Source: Mycolicibacterium rhodesiae JS60
Lineage (GTDB): Bacteria > Actinomycetota > Actinomycetes > Mycobacteriales > Mycobacteriaceae
Direction: 5' to 3'
NCBI GenBank assembly: GCA_000230935.2
Contig: AGIQ01000001.1
Coordinates: forward strand, 124,001 to 188,000
Length of the DNA: 64,000 nucleotides
Shown here: positions 20,827-29,595 of the stretch, piece after piece
Numbering within the stretch: the stretch's first letter is position 1
How the letters are laid out: each line of letters opens with the position of its first letter
The notes under the pieces: model-generated
What the model was told of the DNA's origin: nothing
What the model saw: the letters and a program-made list of their open reading frames with translations, nothing else
Database searches by the model: none
Made by a program: the position numbers and the translations under genes

Positions 20827-21363
20827 TCAGCCCCAGTTGTCGTAGCCGCCCTCGGGTCCGAGCATTCGCTCGAGCCGACTGCGGTTGATCCGGGCCAGCT
20901 CGTTGCAGACGACCTTGCGCTCGGTCTCCGGGTCGTGATGCATCCGGTCGCGCACCGCGGCGATCACCGCCGCGGCACAGGCGTCCGGAGCCAGACCGCC
21001 GATGTGCATGACGAAGCCGAAACCGAAGTGATCGGCGTAGTCGTTGACCGCGGTCGTGAGTTCGGCCATCACCTCCGGCGACTCGTCCCACACCGAGCAC
21101 TGCTCGGCCTGCGACTTGGTGCTGCGCGGGCGTCGTCCAACGTGCGGGTAGGCCTGCAGGATGTCGTCGATCGAGGACTCCGACAGCGAGAACAGCAGGG
21201 AATCGGCACGGCGGAACAAGCCGGTGTGGTCGGCGTACGGGCGCCCGCGCGCCAGATCACGCGCCAGCGTCACGCTGTTGCAGCATTCGTAGAGCGCGTG
21301 CACGGCCTTGCGGTCCGGCATCTCGTTGAACGCCTCGAGACCGATGCCCTGGTGCAACAACAC
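20827..21363 (-). CDS. uraD: OHCU decarboxylase-like protein (purine catabolism)
   Basis: A 178-aa all-helical protein resembling 2-oxo-4-hydroxy-4-carboxy-5-ureidoimidazoline decarboxylase, which makes (S)-allantoin from the urate oxidation product. Evidence: QGIGLEAFNEMP at the N-terminus, RPYADHTGLFRRAD, SQAEQ and the C-terminal AAVRDRMHHDPETERK pattern. In the usual hPrxG site the catalytic His seems to be Tyr (QAYPHVG), so activity is doubtful. I chose the GTG at 21363; an in-frame GTG at 21390 is possible. It lies a few kb from the allantoin genes, which supports the pathway link. Confidence 0.72.
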   Translation of the reverse strand: MLLHQGIGLEAFNEMPDRKAVHALYECCNSVTLARDLARGRPYADHTGLFRRADSLLFSLSESSIDDILQAYPHVGRRPRSTKSQAEQCSVWDESPEVMAELTTAVNDYADHFGFGFVMHIGGLAPDACAAAVIAAVRDRMHHDPETERKVVCNELARINRSRLERMLGPEGGYDNWG

Positions 21364-21446
21364 CCAGTCATCATCGAAAAACCAAAGCACAACCGGGTTA
21401 CCGATTGTTACAGCCAGGCAAATTCTCCCCTGAAGACGGTTGTGGC

Positions 21447-21935
21447 TCAGTGCTCGCCGGCCGCGAAGCGCTCCCGCGAGCGCTCCACCTCGGCCTCGGC
21501 CTCGGCCCGTCCGACCCAGTCGGACCCCTTGACGAACTTGCCCGGCTCGAGGTCCTTGTAGTGGGTGAAGAAGTGCTGGATGGAGTCGAGTTCGTCCTTC
21601 GGGACATCGCCGATGTCCTGGATGTGATCCCAGCGCTTGTCCCCGGCGGGCACACACAGCACCTTGTCGTCGCCGCCGGCCTCGTCGACCATCTTGAACA
21701 TGCCGACCGGGCGCACCTCGATCAACACACCGGGAAACACCGACAGCGGCAGCAGTACCAGGGCATCCAGCGGGTCGCCGTCCTCGCCGAGGGTGTCCTC
21801 GATGAAGCCGTAGTCCGCGGGGTAGGCCATCGGGGTGTACAGGTAGCGGTCGAGACGGACCCGTCCGGTTTCGTGGTCGACCTCGTACTTGTTGCGCTGG
21901 CCCTTGGGGATCTCGATGGTCACATCGAACTGCAC
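21447..21935 (-). CDS. ppa: Inorganic pyrophosphatase
   Basis: A 162-aa family I soluble pyrophosphatase, hydrolysing PPi to phosphate to drive biosynthesis. Family features are [23 protein letters not shown] and the metal-binding [10 protein letters not shown]. It is almost identical in length and sequence to Mtb Rv3628. The GTG at 21935 is preceded by a good ribosome site (AAGGAG on the minus strand). It diverges from the dacB-type gene, as in Mtb. Confidence 0.97.
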   Translation of the reverse strand: MQFDVTIEIPKGQRNKYEVDHETGRVRLDRYLYTPMAYPADYGFIEDTLGEDGDPLDALVLLPLSVFPGVLIEVRPVGMFKMVDEAGGDDKVLCVPAGDKRWDHIQDIGDVPKDELDSIQHFFTHYKDLEPGKFVKGSDWVGRAEAEAEVERSRERFAAGEH

Positions 21936-22106
21936 CGTTGGACTCCTTATTTCCGCTGATCGTGATCGGGGGGCTGATCCCCGGGTCGCTTCGCTCCTGC
22001 CCGCCGAACCGGCGACGCGGCCTACCCTAACGCCCGCGCTGGCCTGCACGGCAGGGTGGTTCGGCACAATGAGACGAAGCAAGCCAGAAAGAGCCTCAGG
22101 AGAATG

Positions 22107-23489
22107 ATGAGCCCGACTCGCGGGTGGCGCTGGGCCCACGTGGTGCTCGCCGTGGCGGTGATCGCGCTGGTCGCCGCGGTCGTGGCGGTGGCTGCTGTGC
22201 TGACCCACGGGGACACCAGCAGCGCGCAGGCAGCGCCCGAACATGCTTTGGTCACGGTGAACCCCGGTGTCAAGCCCGTTTCGGACTCGGCCGGGCTGCC
22301 GACCACGGCCGGCATGACCGCGGCACTGGCCCTCCCCGTCGCCGACCCGAACCTGGGCAACGTCAGCGGGCGGGTCACCGACGCGAAGACCGGCAAGCAG
22401 ATCTGGGAGTTCCGCTCCGCCGTCCCGCTGCTGCCGGCGTCCACCAACAAGACGCTCACCACCGGGGCGGCGCTGCTGGCGCTGAACCGTGACGAGCGGG
22501 TCACCACGACCGTCGTCGCGGCCGACCAGACCACCCAGCCGGGCGTCGTGGTGCTCGTCGGCGGGGGCGACCCGGTCCTGTCGGCCGCCCCGGCCGGCCA
22601 GGAGACGTGGTACCGCGGCGCGGCCCGCATCAGCGACCTCGCCGACCAGGTCCGCAAGAGCGGCATCACGCCGACGGCGGTGCAGGTCGACGCGTCCCTG
22701 TACAGCGGACCGGATTTCGCGCCGGGCTGGGATCCCGCCGACATCGACGGCGGCGACATCGCGCCGATGCAGTCGGTGATGATCGACGCCGGCCGCATCC
22801 AGCCGACAACCGTCGATTCGGCACGGTCGCGGACTCCCGCCCTGGATGCCGGACGTGCCCTGGCCAGTGCCCTGCGGCTGGACCCGGCCAAGGTCACCAT
22901 GGCCGCGTCCGCGCCGACGGGCCGGCAGCTGGCCGCGGTGCAATCGGCGCCGCTGATCGAGCGACTGCGCCAGATGATGAACGCCTCCGACAATGTGATG
23001 GCCGAGGCGATCGGCCGGGAGGTGGCCAAAGCGACGGGTCGTCCGCAGAGCTTCGCCGGTGCGGCCGAGGCGGTGACGAGCAGACTGTCGGGCGCCGGTG
23101 TCGACATGACCGGCGCCGCGCTGTTCGACTCCAGCGGGTTGTCGGTTCTGGACCGGCTGACCGCCAAAACCCTCGACGAGGTGGTCCAGGCCGCGGCCGG
23201 GCCCGACCAGCCGGCGATGCGTCCGCTGCTCGACGTGCTTCCGGTCGCCGGCGGCAGCGGGACCCTTTCGGATCGGTTTCTCGACGGCGATCCGAAGGTG
23301 TCGTCGGCGGGCTGGCTGCGCGCCAAGACCGGGTCGTTGACCGCCGTCAACTCGTTGGCCGGGATCGTCACCGACGACAGCGGGCGCGTGCTGACGTTCG
23401 CATTCATCTCCAACGACGCGGGCCCGATGGGCCGAGTCGCCCTCGACACCCTGGCCGGCACCCTGCGGACCTGCGGGTGCGGCTCATGA
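22107..23489 (+). CDS. dacB: D-alanyl-D-alanine carboxypeptidase/endopeptidase (PBP4 type)
   Basis: A 460-aa penicillin-binding protein of the S13 family acting on peptidoglycan. An N-terminal membrane anchor/signal ([21 protein letters not shown]) places it outside. Active-site motifs: STNK (SxxK) in [13 protein letters not shown] in [14 protein letters not shown] in LRAKTGSL. It matches Mtb Rv3627c in length (461 aa). AGGAG at 22098-22102 is better placed for the ATG at 22107 than for the one at 22104. The zincin gene overlaps its stop (ATGA). Confidence 0.93.
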   Translation: MSPTRGWRWAHVVLAVAVIALVAAVVAVAAVLTHGDTSSAQAAPEHALVTVNPGVKPVSDSAGLPTTAGMTAALALPVADPNLGNVSGRVTDAKTGKQIWEFRSAVPLLPASTNKTLTTGAALLALNRDERVTTTVVAADQTTQPGVVVLVGGGDPVLSAAPAGQETWYRGAARISDLADQVRKSGITPTAVQVDASLYSGPDFAPGWDPADIDGGDIAPMQSVMIDAGRIQPTTVDSARSRTPALDAGRALASALRLDPAKVTMAASAPTGRQLAAVQSAPLIERLRQMMNASDNVMAEAIGREVAKATGRPQSFAGAAEAVTSRLSGAGVDMTGAALFDSSGLSVLDRLTAKTLDEVVQAAAGPDQPAMRPLLDVLPVAGGSGTLSDRFLDGDPKVSSAGWLRAKTGSLTAVNSLAGIVTDDSGRVLTFAFISNDAGPMGRVALDTLAGTLRTCGCGS

Positions 23490-24553
23490 GAAGCGAAGCG
23501 AAAAGCGGCGACACAGCGCAGCTGACCGTCGGGCGTGCCGTCGACTGGTCGTTCGCCGGGAATGTGGGCGCCTGGTTGGCCCGGCCCGGGCCGGCGTCGA
23601 CCGACTACACCCGCAACCAGGCCATCGATGAACTGGCGGCCGCCGCGGTCAAGGCCGAAGGGCCCGTTCGTGAGATCACCCGGATGGGCGGTGACGCGCC
23701 TGTGCCCGACGCGCGCATCGTCGACCGTCAGGGTTGGATCCGGGCGGCCTCGGACTCGATGCGGGTGATGACGGGTGGCACGTCGACGCCCGCCAACGCC
23801 GTCACCGGACGGGTGACCGGAGCCCAGACCGGGGCGGTGCTGGCGTTCATCTCCTCGGGCATCCTCGGCCAGTACGACCCATTCGCCGAAGGCGAAGACA
23901 GTGGCCTGCTGCTGCTCGTCTATCCGAACGTCATCGCCGTCGAGCGTCAGCTGCGGGTCGCCCCGGCCGACTTCCGGCTGTGGGTGTGCCTGCACGAGGT
24001 GACGCACCGGGTGCAGTTCACCGCGAATCCCTGGCTGGCACAACACATGTCGCAGGCGCTGGGAGTGTTGACCGCCGATGCGGCCGACGATGTGACGCAG
24101 ATGGTGGGGCGGTTGGCCGACTTCGTCAAGAAGCGGCGCAACGGAGTGGAGGGGCCCAACGACGCCGGGATTCTCGGGTTCATGCGGGCGGTGCAGTCCG
24201 AGCCGCAGCAGCAGGCTCTCGACCAGTTGCTGGTGCTCGGCACCCTGCTCGAAGGCCATGCCGACCACGTCATGGACGCGGTCGGCCCGGCCGTCGTGCC
24301 GTCCGTGCAGTCCATCCGCACCCGGTTCGACCAGCGCCGCCAGCGCAAGCAGCCGCCGCTCGCGCGGCTGCTGCGGGCGCTGCTCGGCGTGGACGCCAAG
24401 ATCAGCCAGTACACCCGCGGCAAGAAGTTCGTCGACCACGTGGTGGACCGCGTCGGGATGGACCGGTTCAACACGGTGTGGACCAGCGCGGAGACCCTGC
24501 CGCTGACCGACGAGATCGAAGATCCGCAGCGGTGGATCGACCGGGTGCTGTAA
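23486..24553 (+). CDS. Zincin-like metallohydrolase (Rv3626c family)
   Basis: A 355-aa protein of the actinobacterial zincin_2 type (PF10103), often labelled F420-associated. The HExxH zinc motif is HEVTH in VCLHEVTHRVQF; a second conserved region LLEGHADHVMD probably supplies the third ligand. No signal peptide is visible. It is translationally coupled to the carboxypeptidase and overlaps tilS by 22 bp. The substrate is unknown. Confidence 0.85.
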   Translation: MRSEAKSGDTAQLTVGRAVDWSFAGNVGAWLARPGPASTDYTRNQAIDELAAAAVKAEGPVREITRMGGDAPVPDARIVDRQGWIRAASDSMRVMTGGTSTPANAVTGRVTGAQTGAVLAFISSGILGQYDPFAEGEDSGLLLLVYPNVIAVERQLRVAPADFRLWVCLHEVTHRVQFTANPWLAQHMSQALGVLTADAADDVTQMVGRLADFVKKRRNGVEGPNDAGILGFMRAVQSEPQQQALDQLLVLGTLLEGHADHVMDAVGPAVVPSVQSIRTRFDQRRQRKQPPLARLLRALLGVDAKISQYTRGKKFVDHVVDRVGMDRFNTVWTSAETLPLTDEIEDPQRWIDRVL

Positions 24554-25488
24554 CCGCACTGCGGGCCCGCGTGGCCGGCTTCGCGACCGAGCACCTGCCC
24601 GGCGCCACGTCGTGGTGCGTGGCGCTGTCCGGCGGCCCGGATTCGCTGGCGCTGACGGCCGCGGCCGCCGCGGCCCTGCCGACCACCGCACTGATCGTCG
24701 ACCACGGCCTGCAACCGGGCTCCGCGGATGTGGCCGAACAGGCCCGCCGGCAGGCGCATGACCTCGGCTGCGTGGACGCGCAGGTGTTGCGGGTGCAGGT
24801 CGGCACCGACGGCGGCCCGGAGGCCGCCGCCCGCACCGCCCGCTACGCCGCCCTGGACGCTGCCCGCGGCATGGCGCCGGTGCTGCTGGCGCACACCCTC
24901 GACGACCAGGCCGAGACCGTGCTGCTGGGGCTGGGCCGCGGCTCGGGGGCCCGTTCGCTCGCCGGGATGCGCGCGTGTGACCCGCCCTGGTACCGCCCGC
25001 TACTGGGGGTTCGCCGCACCGTCACCCACAACGCCTGCGCCGAGCTGGGCCTCACCCCGTGGGACGACCCGCACAACCACGACTCCCGCTTCACCCGGGT
25101 GCGGCTGCGCACCGAGGTGTTGCCGCTGCTCGAGGACGTGCTCGGCGGTGGAGTCGCCGAAGCGCTGGCCCGCACCGCCGCGGCGCTGCGCGAGGACACC
25201 GATGCCCTCGACGGCCTGGCCGAGGAGGCTGTCGATCTCCTGGGCGACACCGTCGCCGTCGGCACCCTGACGGAACTGCCCACCGCGGTGCGGCGCCGGG
25301 TGATCCGCCGCTGGCTGCTGCGCGGTGGGGCGGTGAACCTGACCGACAAGCAGATCCGCGCGGTGGACGCACTGGTCACCGCCTGGCACGGCCAGGGCGG
25401 CGTGGCGGTCGGGTCGGATCTGCGGCAGCAAAGACTCTTCGCGGCCCGCCGCGACGGCAGGCTGACGATGTACACCCGGCCGGTGTGA
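24532..25488 (+). CDS. tilS: tRNA(Ile)-lysidine synthetase
   Basis: A 318-aa PP-loop ATPase that converts C34 of the CAU-anticodon tRNA-Ile to lysidine. The PP-loop SGGPDS is near residue 31, followed by [11 protein letters not shown], the HTLDDQAET motif and WDDPHN. I set the start at a GTG (24532) inside the preceding gene because [12 protein letters not shown] aligns with the Mtb TilS start (MDRQSAVAQLRA); the next in-frame start (24571) would remove part of that region. hpt follows 38 bp downstream, as in Mtb. Confidence 0.92.
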   Translation: MDRPGAVTALRARVAGFATEHLPGATSWCVALSGGPDSLALTAAAAAALPTTALIVDHGLQPGSADVAEQARRQAHDLGCVDAQVLRVQVGTDGGPEAAARTARYAALDAARGMAPVLLAHTLDDQAETVLLGLGRGSGARSLAGMRACDPPWYRPLLGVRRTVTHNACAELGLTPWDDPHNHDSRFTRVRLRTEVLPLLEDVLGGGVAEALARTAAALREDTDALDGLAEEAVDLLGDTVAVGTLTELPTAVRRRVIRRWLLRGGAVNLTDKQIRAVDALVTAWHGQGGVAVGSDLRQQRLFAARRDGRLTMYTRPV

Positions 25489-25526
25489 GATTGGTTGTTG
25501 GGCCCAGGTCATGGCACAGTGTGGGC

Positions 25527-26096
25527 GTGTCGGCGCACGAGCTGTACCCAGGGGACATCAAATCGGTCCTGTTGTCCGAAGAGCAGATTCACGCCCGCAC
25601 CGCGGAGTTGGCGGCAAACGTCGCCATCGACTACGCCGACACCCTGGGTGGTCAGGATCTGCTTCTGGTGACCGTGCTCAAGGGTGCGGTGATGTTCGTC
25701 ACCGATCTGGCGCGAGCAATCCCGCTGCCCACGCAGCTGGAGTTCATGGCGGTCAGCTCCTACGGGTCGTCGACGTCGTCGTCGGGTGTGGTCCGCATCC
25801 TCAAGGACCTCGACCGCGACATCCACGACCGCGATGTGCTGATCGTCGAGGACATCGTGGACTCCGGGCTGACGCTCTCATGGCTGCTGCGCAACCTGGC
25901 CACCCGCCACCCCAAGTCGCTGCGCGTGTGCACGCTGCTGCGCAAGCCCGAGGCCGTGCGCGCCGACGTCGACATCTCTTACGTCGGCTTCGACATCCCC
26001 AACGAGTTCGTGGTCGGCTACGGACTGGACTACGCCGAGCGCTACCGCGACCTGCCCTACATCGGCACGCTGGACCCGAAGGTCTACCAGATCTAG
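25527..26096 (+). CDS. hpt: Hypoxanthine-guanine phosphoribosyltransferase
   Basis: A 189-aa purine-salvage enzyme making IMP/GMP from hypoxanthine/guanine and PRPP. The PRPP loop is [13 protein letters not shown]; the flexible loop [10 protein letters not shown] and the base-recognition [19 protein letters not shown] are intact. It resembles Mtb Rv3624c closely. Start is GTG at 25527 ([10 protein letters not shown]); a GTG two codons upstream (25521) is equally possible. It fits with the purine catabolic genes in the same window but is a universal gene. Confidence 0.95.
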   Translation: MSAHELYPGDIKSVLLSEEQIHARTAELAANVAIDYADTLGGQDLLLVTVLKGAVMFVTDLARAIPLPTQLEFMAVSSYGSSTSSSGVVRILKDLDRDIHDRDVLIVEDIVDSGLTLSWLLRNLATRHPKSLRVCTLLRKPEAVRADVDISYVGFDIPNEFVVGYGLDYAERYRDLPYIGTLDPKVYQI

Positions 26097-26159
26097 TCCG
26101 CTCCACGCCCAAACCGACATCTCGCAGCGGAATCGCTAGTAGATCGCCGCAATTCGTCG

Positions 26160-26366
26160 ATCTTGGCGCGGGTCCTCGGCTCGTTCTCCACACGGTTTCG
26201 CGAGCTGGTCGGGGTGAGCCCCAGCGAGTTCCGCCGCCGCCATTCCGACGGTGCGCCGCGGATTCCGGGCTGCTACCTGTTCATGGTGGGCCTCGCCGAG
26301 CGGTATCCGCCGCCAGGATCCGGAAGCGCAATCGAGGAGAAGCCCGGCGGCCACGGCGCCGCATAG
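26160..26366 (+). pseudogene. Relic of an AraC-family regulator (C-terminus only)
   Basis: The frame from about 26160 reads LGSFSTRFRELVGVSPSEFRRR, the last helix and end of an AraC HTH domain, then a tail (CYLFMVGLAERY) ending at 26366. There is no recognisable first HTH motif or ligand domain upstream; the frame before it is unrelated sequence after the hpt stop. An AraC regulator followed by a VOC protein is a common mycobacterial pair, so this looks like the remains of the regulator of the next gene. Confidence 0.65.
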
Positions 26367-26376
26367 CGTCGGGTGC

Positions 26377-26763
26377 ATGATCACGAACATCTCCCTGGTA
26401 TCCGTCTTCGTCCGCGACATCGACGAATCGCTGGCCTTCTACACCGACATCCTCGGCTTCGAAGCGAAGGACGATCTGCAGCTCGGGCCCGACTTCCGTT
26501 GGTGCACAGTGGTTCACCCGAACCAGCCCGAGCTGCAGGTGCATCTGACGACGCCGAGCAAGCCGCTGTCCGACGACTGCTGCGCGACCTACGAGCAGCT
26601 CAAGGCCAAGGGTGTCGAGTTCTTGCAGGCGCCCGAGGAACGTCCCTACGGTGTCGAGGCGCTGATGCGGGACAACTCCGGAAACTGGATGGTGCTCGTC
26701 GAGGCCCGCGAGTACGCGCAGGAGGACTTCGACGGATTCGCGGAGGCTACGGCGACTAGCTGA
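26377..26763 (+). CDS. VOC-family (glyoxalase/dioxygenase-like) protein
   Basis: A 128-aa protein with the two beta-alpha-beta-beta-beta modules of the vicinal-oxygen-chelate fold: VSVFVRDIDESLAFYTDILGF in the first and EERPYGVEALMRDNSGNWMVLVE in the second. Members bind a metal and act on varied substrates or bind small molecules. The ATG at 26377 is 10 bp after the AraC relic, suggesting it once had a dedicated regulator. Its end overlaps the convergent lpqG by eight bases. Confidence 0.87.
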   Translation: MITNISLVSVFVRDIDESLAFYTDILGFEAKDDLQLGPDFRWCTVVHPNQPELQVHLTTPSKPLSDDCCATYEQLKAKGVEFLQAPEERPYGVEALMRDNSGNWMVLVEAREYAQEDFDGFAEATATS

Positions 26764-27481
26764 GCTCCCAGACCGCCGTCACCGAAAAACTCACGGTCTG
26801 CTGACCGGGCGACAGCGGAACGGAGCTCGCCATCGCACCGCGCGGCATCGGCATCGGCGGGGGCGGGGGCGGCGGGGTGCCGCCCGGGGCCTCCGAGATC
26901 GAGATGACCTTGCCCAGCGATAGTCCCGACAGCTGCGCATACTGCTCGGCGCGCTGCTTGGCGTCGCCGAACGCTCGCGCCCTGGCATCGGTGACCAGCT
27001 TGGAGTCGTCCTCGATGGAGTAGCTCACCGAGTTGATCCTGGTGGCGTCACCGCCGGCGCCGACGACGTTGGCCAGCACCTGCGAGGCGGTGTCGAGCTT
27101 GCGGATCTTGATCTGAAGCGAGTTGCTGGCCCGGTACCCGGTGATCACCGAGGAATCGCTGTATTGCGGCTGCAGGCTGACCTGGGTGGTGGCAATGTCG
27201 TTGGGGTCGATCCCGCTGGCGTTGAGCGCGTTGAGCACCGAGTTCTGGCGGTCGTTGGCCTGATTCATCGCGGTGGTGACGTCGGTGGCGGCGGCCTCGA
27301 CGCTGACGTCGGCGGTGAGAGTGTCGGGCACGCCCTTCACGTCGCCGGTCCCGACGACGGTGACTTGCCGCGGGTTGGCTCCGGCAGGGCTGGCGGGTGC
27401 GGAATCGCAGCCCGTGAGCACAGCCGCGGCCGTCCCCATCGCAGCCAGCGCAACAACGACACGACGTCCGGCGATCGGCAT
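26756..27481 (-). CDS. lpqG: SIMPL-domain lipoprotein LpqG
   Basis: A 241-aa exported lipoprotein. Signal peptide MPIAGRRVVVALAAMGTAAAV ends in the lipobox LTGC, so Cys is lipidated and the protein sits at the outer face of the membrane. The SIMPL/DUF541 domain follows (VTVVGTGDVKGVPDTLTADVSVE, then YRASNSLQIKIRKLD), and a proline-rich stretch lies near the C-terminus. Mtb Rv3623 (LpqG) has the same size and position. The role of SIMPL proteins is poorly known. Confidence 0.9.
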   Translation of the reverse strand: MPIAGRRVVVALAAMGTAAAVLTGCDSAPASPAGANPRQVTVVGTGDVKGVPDTLTADVSVEAAATDVTTAMNQANDRQNSVLNALNASGIDPNDIATTQVSLQPQYSDSSVITGYRASNSLQIKIRKLDTASQVLANVVGAGGDATRINSVSYSIEDDSKLVTDARARAFGDAKQRAEQYAQLSGLSLGKVISISEAPGGTPPPPPPPMPMPRGAMASSVPLSPGQQTVSFSVTAVWELS

Positions 27482-27517
27482 GCCTGACACCGTAGCGTGC
27501 AGCGTTAGATTTCTGGC

Positions 27518-28288
27518 ATGTCGACCATCGTGCTCACCCACCTCGGCGGGCCCACCACCCTGATCGAAGTCGACGGCTGGCGGATCCTGACCGACCCGAC
27601 GTTCGACGCCCCTGGCCGGCGCTACACCTTCGGGTGGGGCACCTCGTCGGTCAAGGTCGCCGGTCCGGCTCGGCTACCCGAGCGGATCGCGCCGGTCGAC
27701 GTCGTGCTGCTCAGCCACGACCAGCACGCCGACAATCTCGATGACGCGGGGCGCGCCCTGCTCGGCCAGGCCGGCACGATCATCACCACGGTGCCCGCCG
27801 CGCGCCGGCTGGCCGCGCTGAACGCCCGCGGTCTGGCGGACTGGGACTCGACGACGCTGGAGGCGCCGGGTCGCGCGCCGCTGCGGGTGACCGCAACCCC
27901 GGGCCGGCATGGGCCGAAGTTCAGCAGGCCAATCGCGGGTAAGGTCAACGGCTTTGCGTTGCACCGCCACGGCGAGAAGACCGCTGCGCTGTGGATGTCC
28001 GGGGATAGCGTGCTCTACGACGGCCTGCGCGAGGTGGCCCGTCGGATACCGGTCGACGTCGCCGTGCTGCACCTGGGCGGGGTGCGGTTCGGTTTCACCG
28101 GCCCGATCCGCTTCACGATGACCGCGCAAGACGGCGCCGAATTCGTCCGTCTGATGGGCCCGAGAGTTGCGGTGCCGGTGCATTACGAGGGCTGGACCCA
28201 CTTCCGGGATCCGGAAGCCGGCGCGCGCCAGGTGCTTTCCGGATCCAACATCCGCTGGCTCACGCCGGGCGAGCCCACCGAGGTCTAG
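27518..28288 (+). CDS. Metallo-beta-lactamase-fold hydrolase (UlaG-like)
   Basis: A 256-aa MBL-fold enzyme: LTHLGGPTTLIEVDGWRILTDPTF, the metal motif SHDQHADNLD (HxHxD type with an inserted residue pattern), MSGDSVLYDG and VPVHYEGWTHF for later ligands. This matches the UlaG/RomA-like group of the superfamily. The substrate cannot be deduced. It diverges from lpqG and has no Mtb counterpart that I recall at this place. Confidence 0.85.
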   Translation: MSTIVLTHLGGPTTLIEVDGWRILTDPTFDAPGRRYTFGWGTSSVKVAGPARLPERIAPVDVVLLSHDQHADNLDDAGRALLGQAGTIITTVPAARRLAALNARGLADWDSTTLEAPGRAPLRVTATPGRHGPKFSRPIAGKVNGFALHRHGEKTAALWMSGDSVLYDGLREVARRIPVDVAVLHLGGVRFGFTGPIRFTMTAQDGAEFVRLMGPRVAVPVHYEGWTHFRDPEAGARQVLSGSNIRWLTPGEPTEV

Positions 28289-28369
28289 GACTGCGGTCGG
28301 GTGCGATGTGCACCCCCTATGGTCGGTATCGAGGCAGATGCCGGTCGCTGGCACTGTGGAAGGAGATTC

Positions 28370-28972
28370 GTGAACGCGAGGAGTCGCTCAGACCTGTCGC
28401 GGCATGACCGGATCATCGGAGCCGCGATGGAGGTGTTCTCTCAGCAGAGCGCCGCCGAGGCGACACTGCAGATGATCGCGGACTCGGCTGGTGTGTCGGT
28501 CGGACTGGTGCAACACCATTTCGGTTCGAAGGATGGGTTGATCGCGGCTGTGGATGAGCGTGCGATGGCAGTCATCGGCGCTGCTATGACCCAGCCGCTG
28601 CCGGAATCACCCACTGACGCTGTCCTGGAAATGGGCCGGCGAGTGGGGTCTCTGCTGTCCGATCACCGGGTCGTCGTCGACTATCTCGCTCGTTTGCTGG
28701 TGGACGGAACTGCCTCCGGCGTCGCGTTCTTCGACGCGACGGTGGCGATTGTGGTGGGCCACTGGCAGCACTTGTCCGAAATCGGAGTCACGCGCGACGA
28801 TCTCGACTTGGTCTGGGCGGCTCTGAACCCGACGATCTTGGTGTTCGGAGCCATCATCTTGCGTCGCCATATCGATCGCCACCTGCCGGAACCCTTGTCG
28901 ACTACCGCGCAGTTGCGGCGTTGGGAGGAATCGGTGAATACGTTGCTGCGCTACGGCCAATTCAAGACCTAG
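28370..28972 (+). CDS. TetR-family regulator
   Basis: A 200-aa TetR protein: HDRIIGAAMEVFSQQSAAEATLQMIADSAGVSVGLVQHHFGSKDG is the HTH (given here as start and recognition-helix landmarks: IADSAGVSVG and HHFGSKDG), followed by a helical ligand domain. A ribosome site AGGAG (28361-28365) supports the GTG at 28370. Third codon positions look less GC-rich than those of neighbouring genes, a hint of transfer. The next gene is 90 bp downstream and has its own palindrome. Confidence 0.85.
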   Translation: MNARSRSDLSRHDRIIGAAMEVFSQQSAAEATLQMIADSAGVSVGLVQHHFGSKDGLIAAVDERAMAVIGAAMTQPLPESPTDAVLEMGRRVGSLLSDHRVVVDYLARLLVDGTASGVAFFDATVAIVVGHWQHLSEIGVTRDDLDLVWAALNPTILVFGAIILRRHIDRHLPEPLSTTAQLRRWEESVNTLLRYGQFKT

Positions 28973-29041
28973 CGCGCTGTCCGGTGCCTTCGAAGCGGTC
29001 GGCACGGCGCTGAGAGCACCCAGTGGCCGTCACAATATCGC

Positions 29042-29057
29042 CGTATTGTACAATACG
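29042..29057. promoter_or_regulatory. Perfect 16-bp palindrome before the ClpC2-like gene
   Basis: CGTATTGTACAATACG is identical to its reverse complement. It ends six bases before the ATG at 29063, so a protein bound here would block ribosome or polymerase access. Such AT-rich symmetric sequence is rare in this GC-rich window. Confidence 0.7.
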
Positions 29058-29062
29058 TAATT

Positions 29063-29569
29063 ATGGTTGCTGGGAAGGCATTCCCTGGCGAAGATCTCGG
29101 CCCGGCGCGCGTCGCCGGCGCCCTCGCTGGTCTGAGCCCTCGGGCCCGTGCTGTGGTTGCCGACGCATACACCGAGGCCTATCGCTATGCCAGCGACTTC
29201 GTCGGCTCCGGCCACCTTCTGCTAGGGCTGGTCGCCGACGCCTCGCACGCAATCACCTCAGCACTGGCCGCCCGCGCGATGACCACCGGCACGGTCCGGC
29301 GACAGTTCCAGCAGTCCACCGGTGCCCGGCCGCGGGAATCGCCTCGCCACATTCATCTGACATTCAGCGACCATGCCAAGGCGGTGCTCATCCATGCCGC
29401 CGACCAGGCCAGGGATGCCGGTTCGGGGACGACGGAGGTCGATCATCTGTGGTTGGCGCTGAGCCGGATCGAAGGTTCGGTCGCGCACCACATCCTGTCC
29501 ACTCTCGGCCACCTGCCTCATCTCGAGCGGCTGTGTGCGGAGATGCTGCCGCCGCCTGAGCTCACGTAG
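29063..29569 (+). CDS. Clp N-terminal-domain protein (ClpC2-like)
   Basis: A 168-aa protein made only of the double Clp-N (Clp R) repeat: SDFVGSGHLLLGLVADAS is the first, and TTEVDHLWLALSRIEGSVAHHIL the second, with no AAA+ modules. It resembles the substrate/adaptor-binding domain of ClpC1, also present in this window (43938). The Mtb protein ClpC2 has the same design and has been reported to shield ClpC1 from cyclomarin-type drugs and to control its own gene. A similar role here is an inference. There is no separate DNA-binding domain that I can see. Confidence 0.8.
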   Translation: MVAGKAFPGEDLGPARVAGALAGLSPRARAVVADAYTEAYRYASDFVGSGHLLLGLVADASHAITSALAARAMTTGTVRRQFQQSTGARPRESPRHIHLTFSDHAKAVLIHAADQARDAGSGTTEVDHLWLALSRIEGSVAHHILSTLGHLPHLERLCAEMLPPPELT

Positions 29570-29595
29570 CGGCCTGCGCGCCGGTCGCCTGTCCG

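Noticed and set aside
22022..24691. A long minus-strand open frame across the carboxypeptidase and zincin genes
   Set aside because: Same cause: it runs antisense through two clearly conserved genes and shows no family motif.
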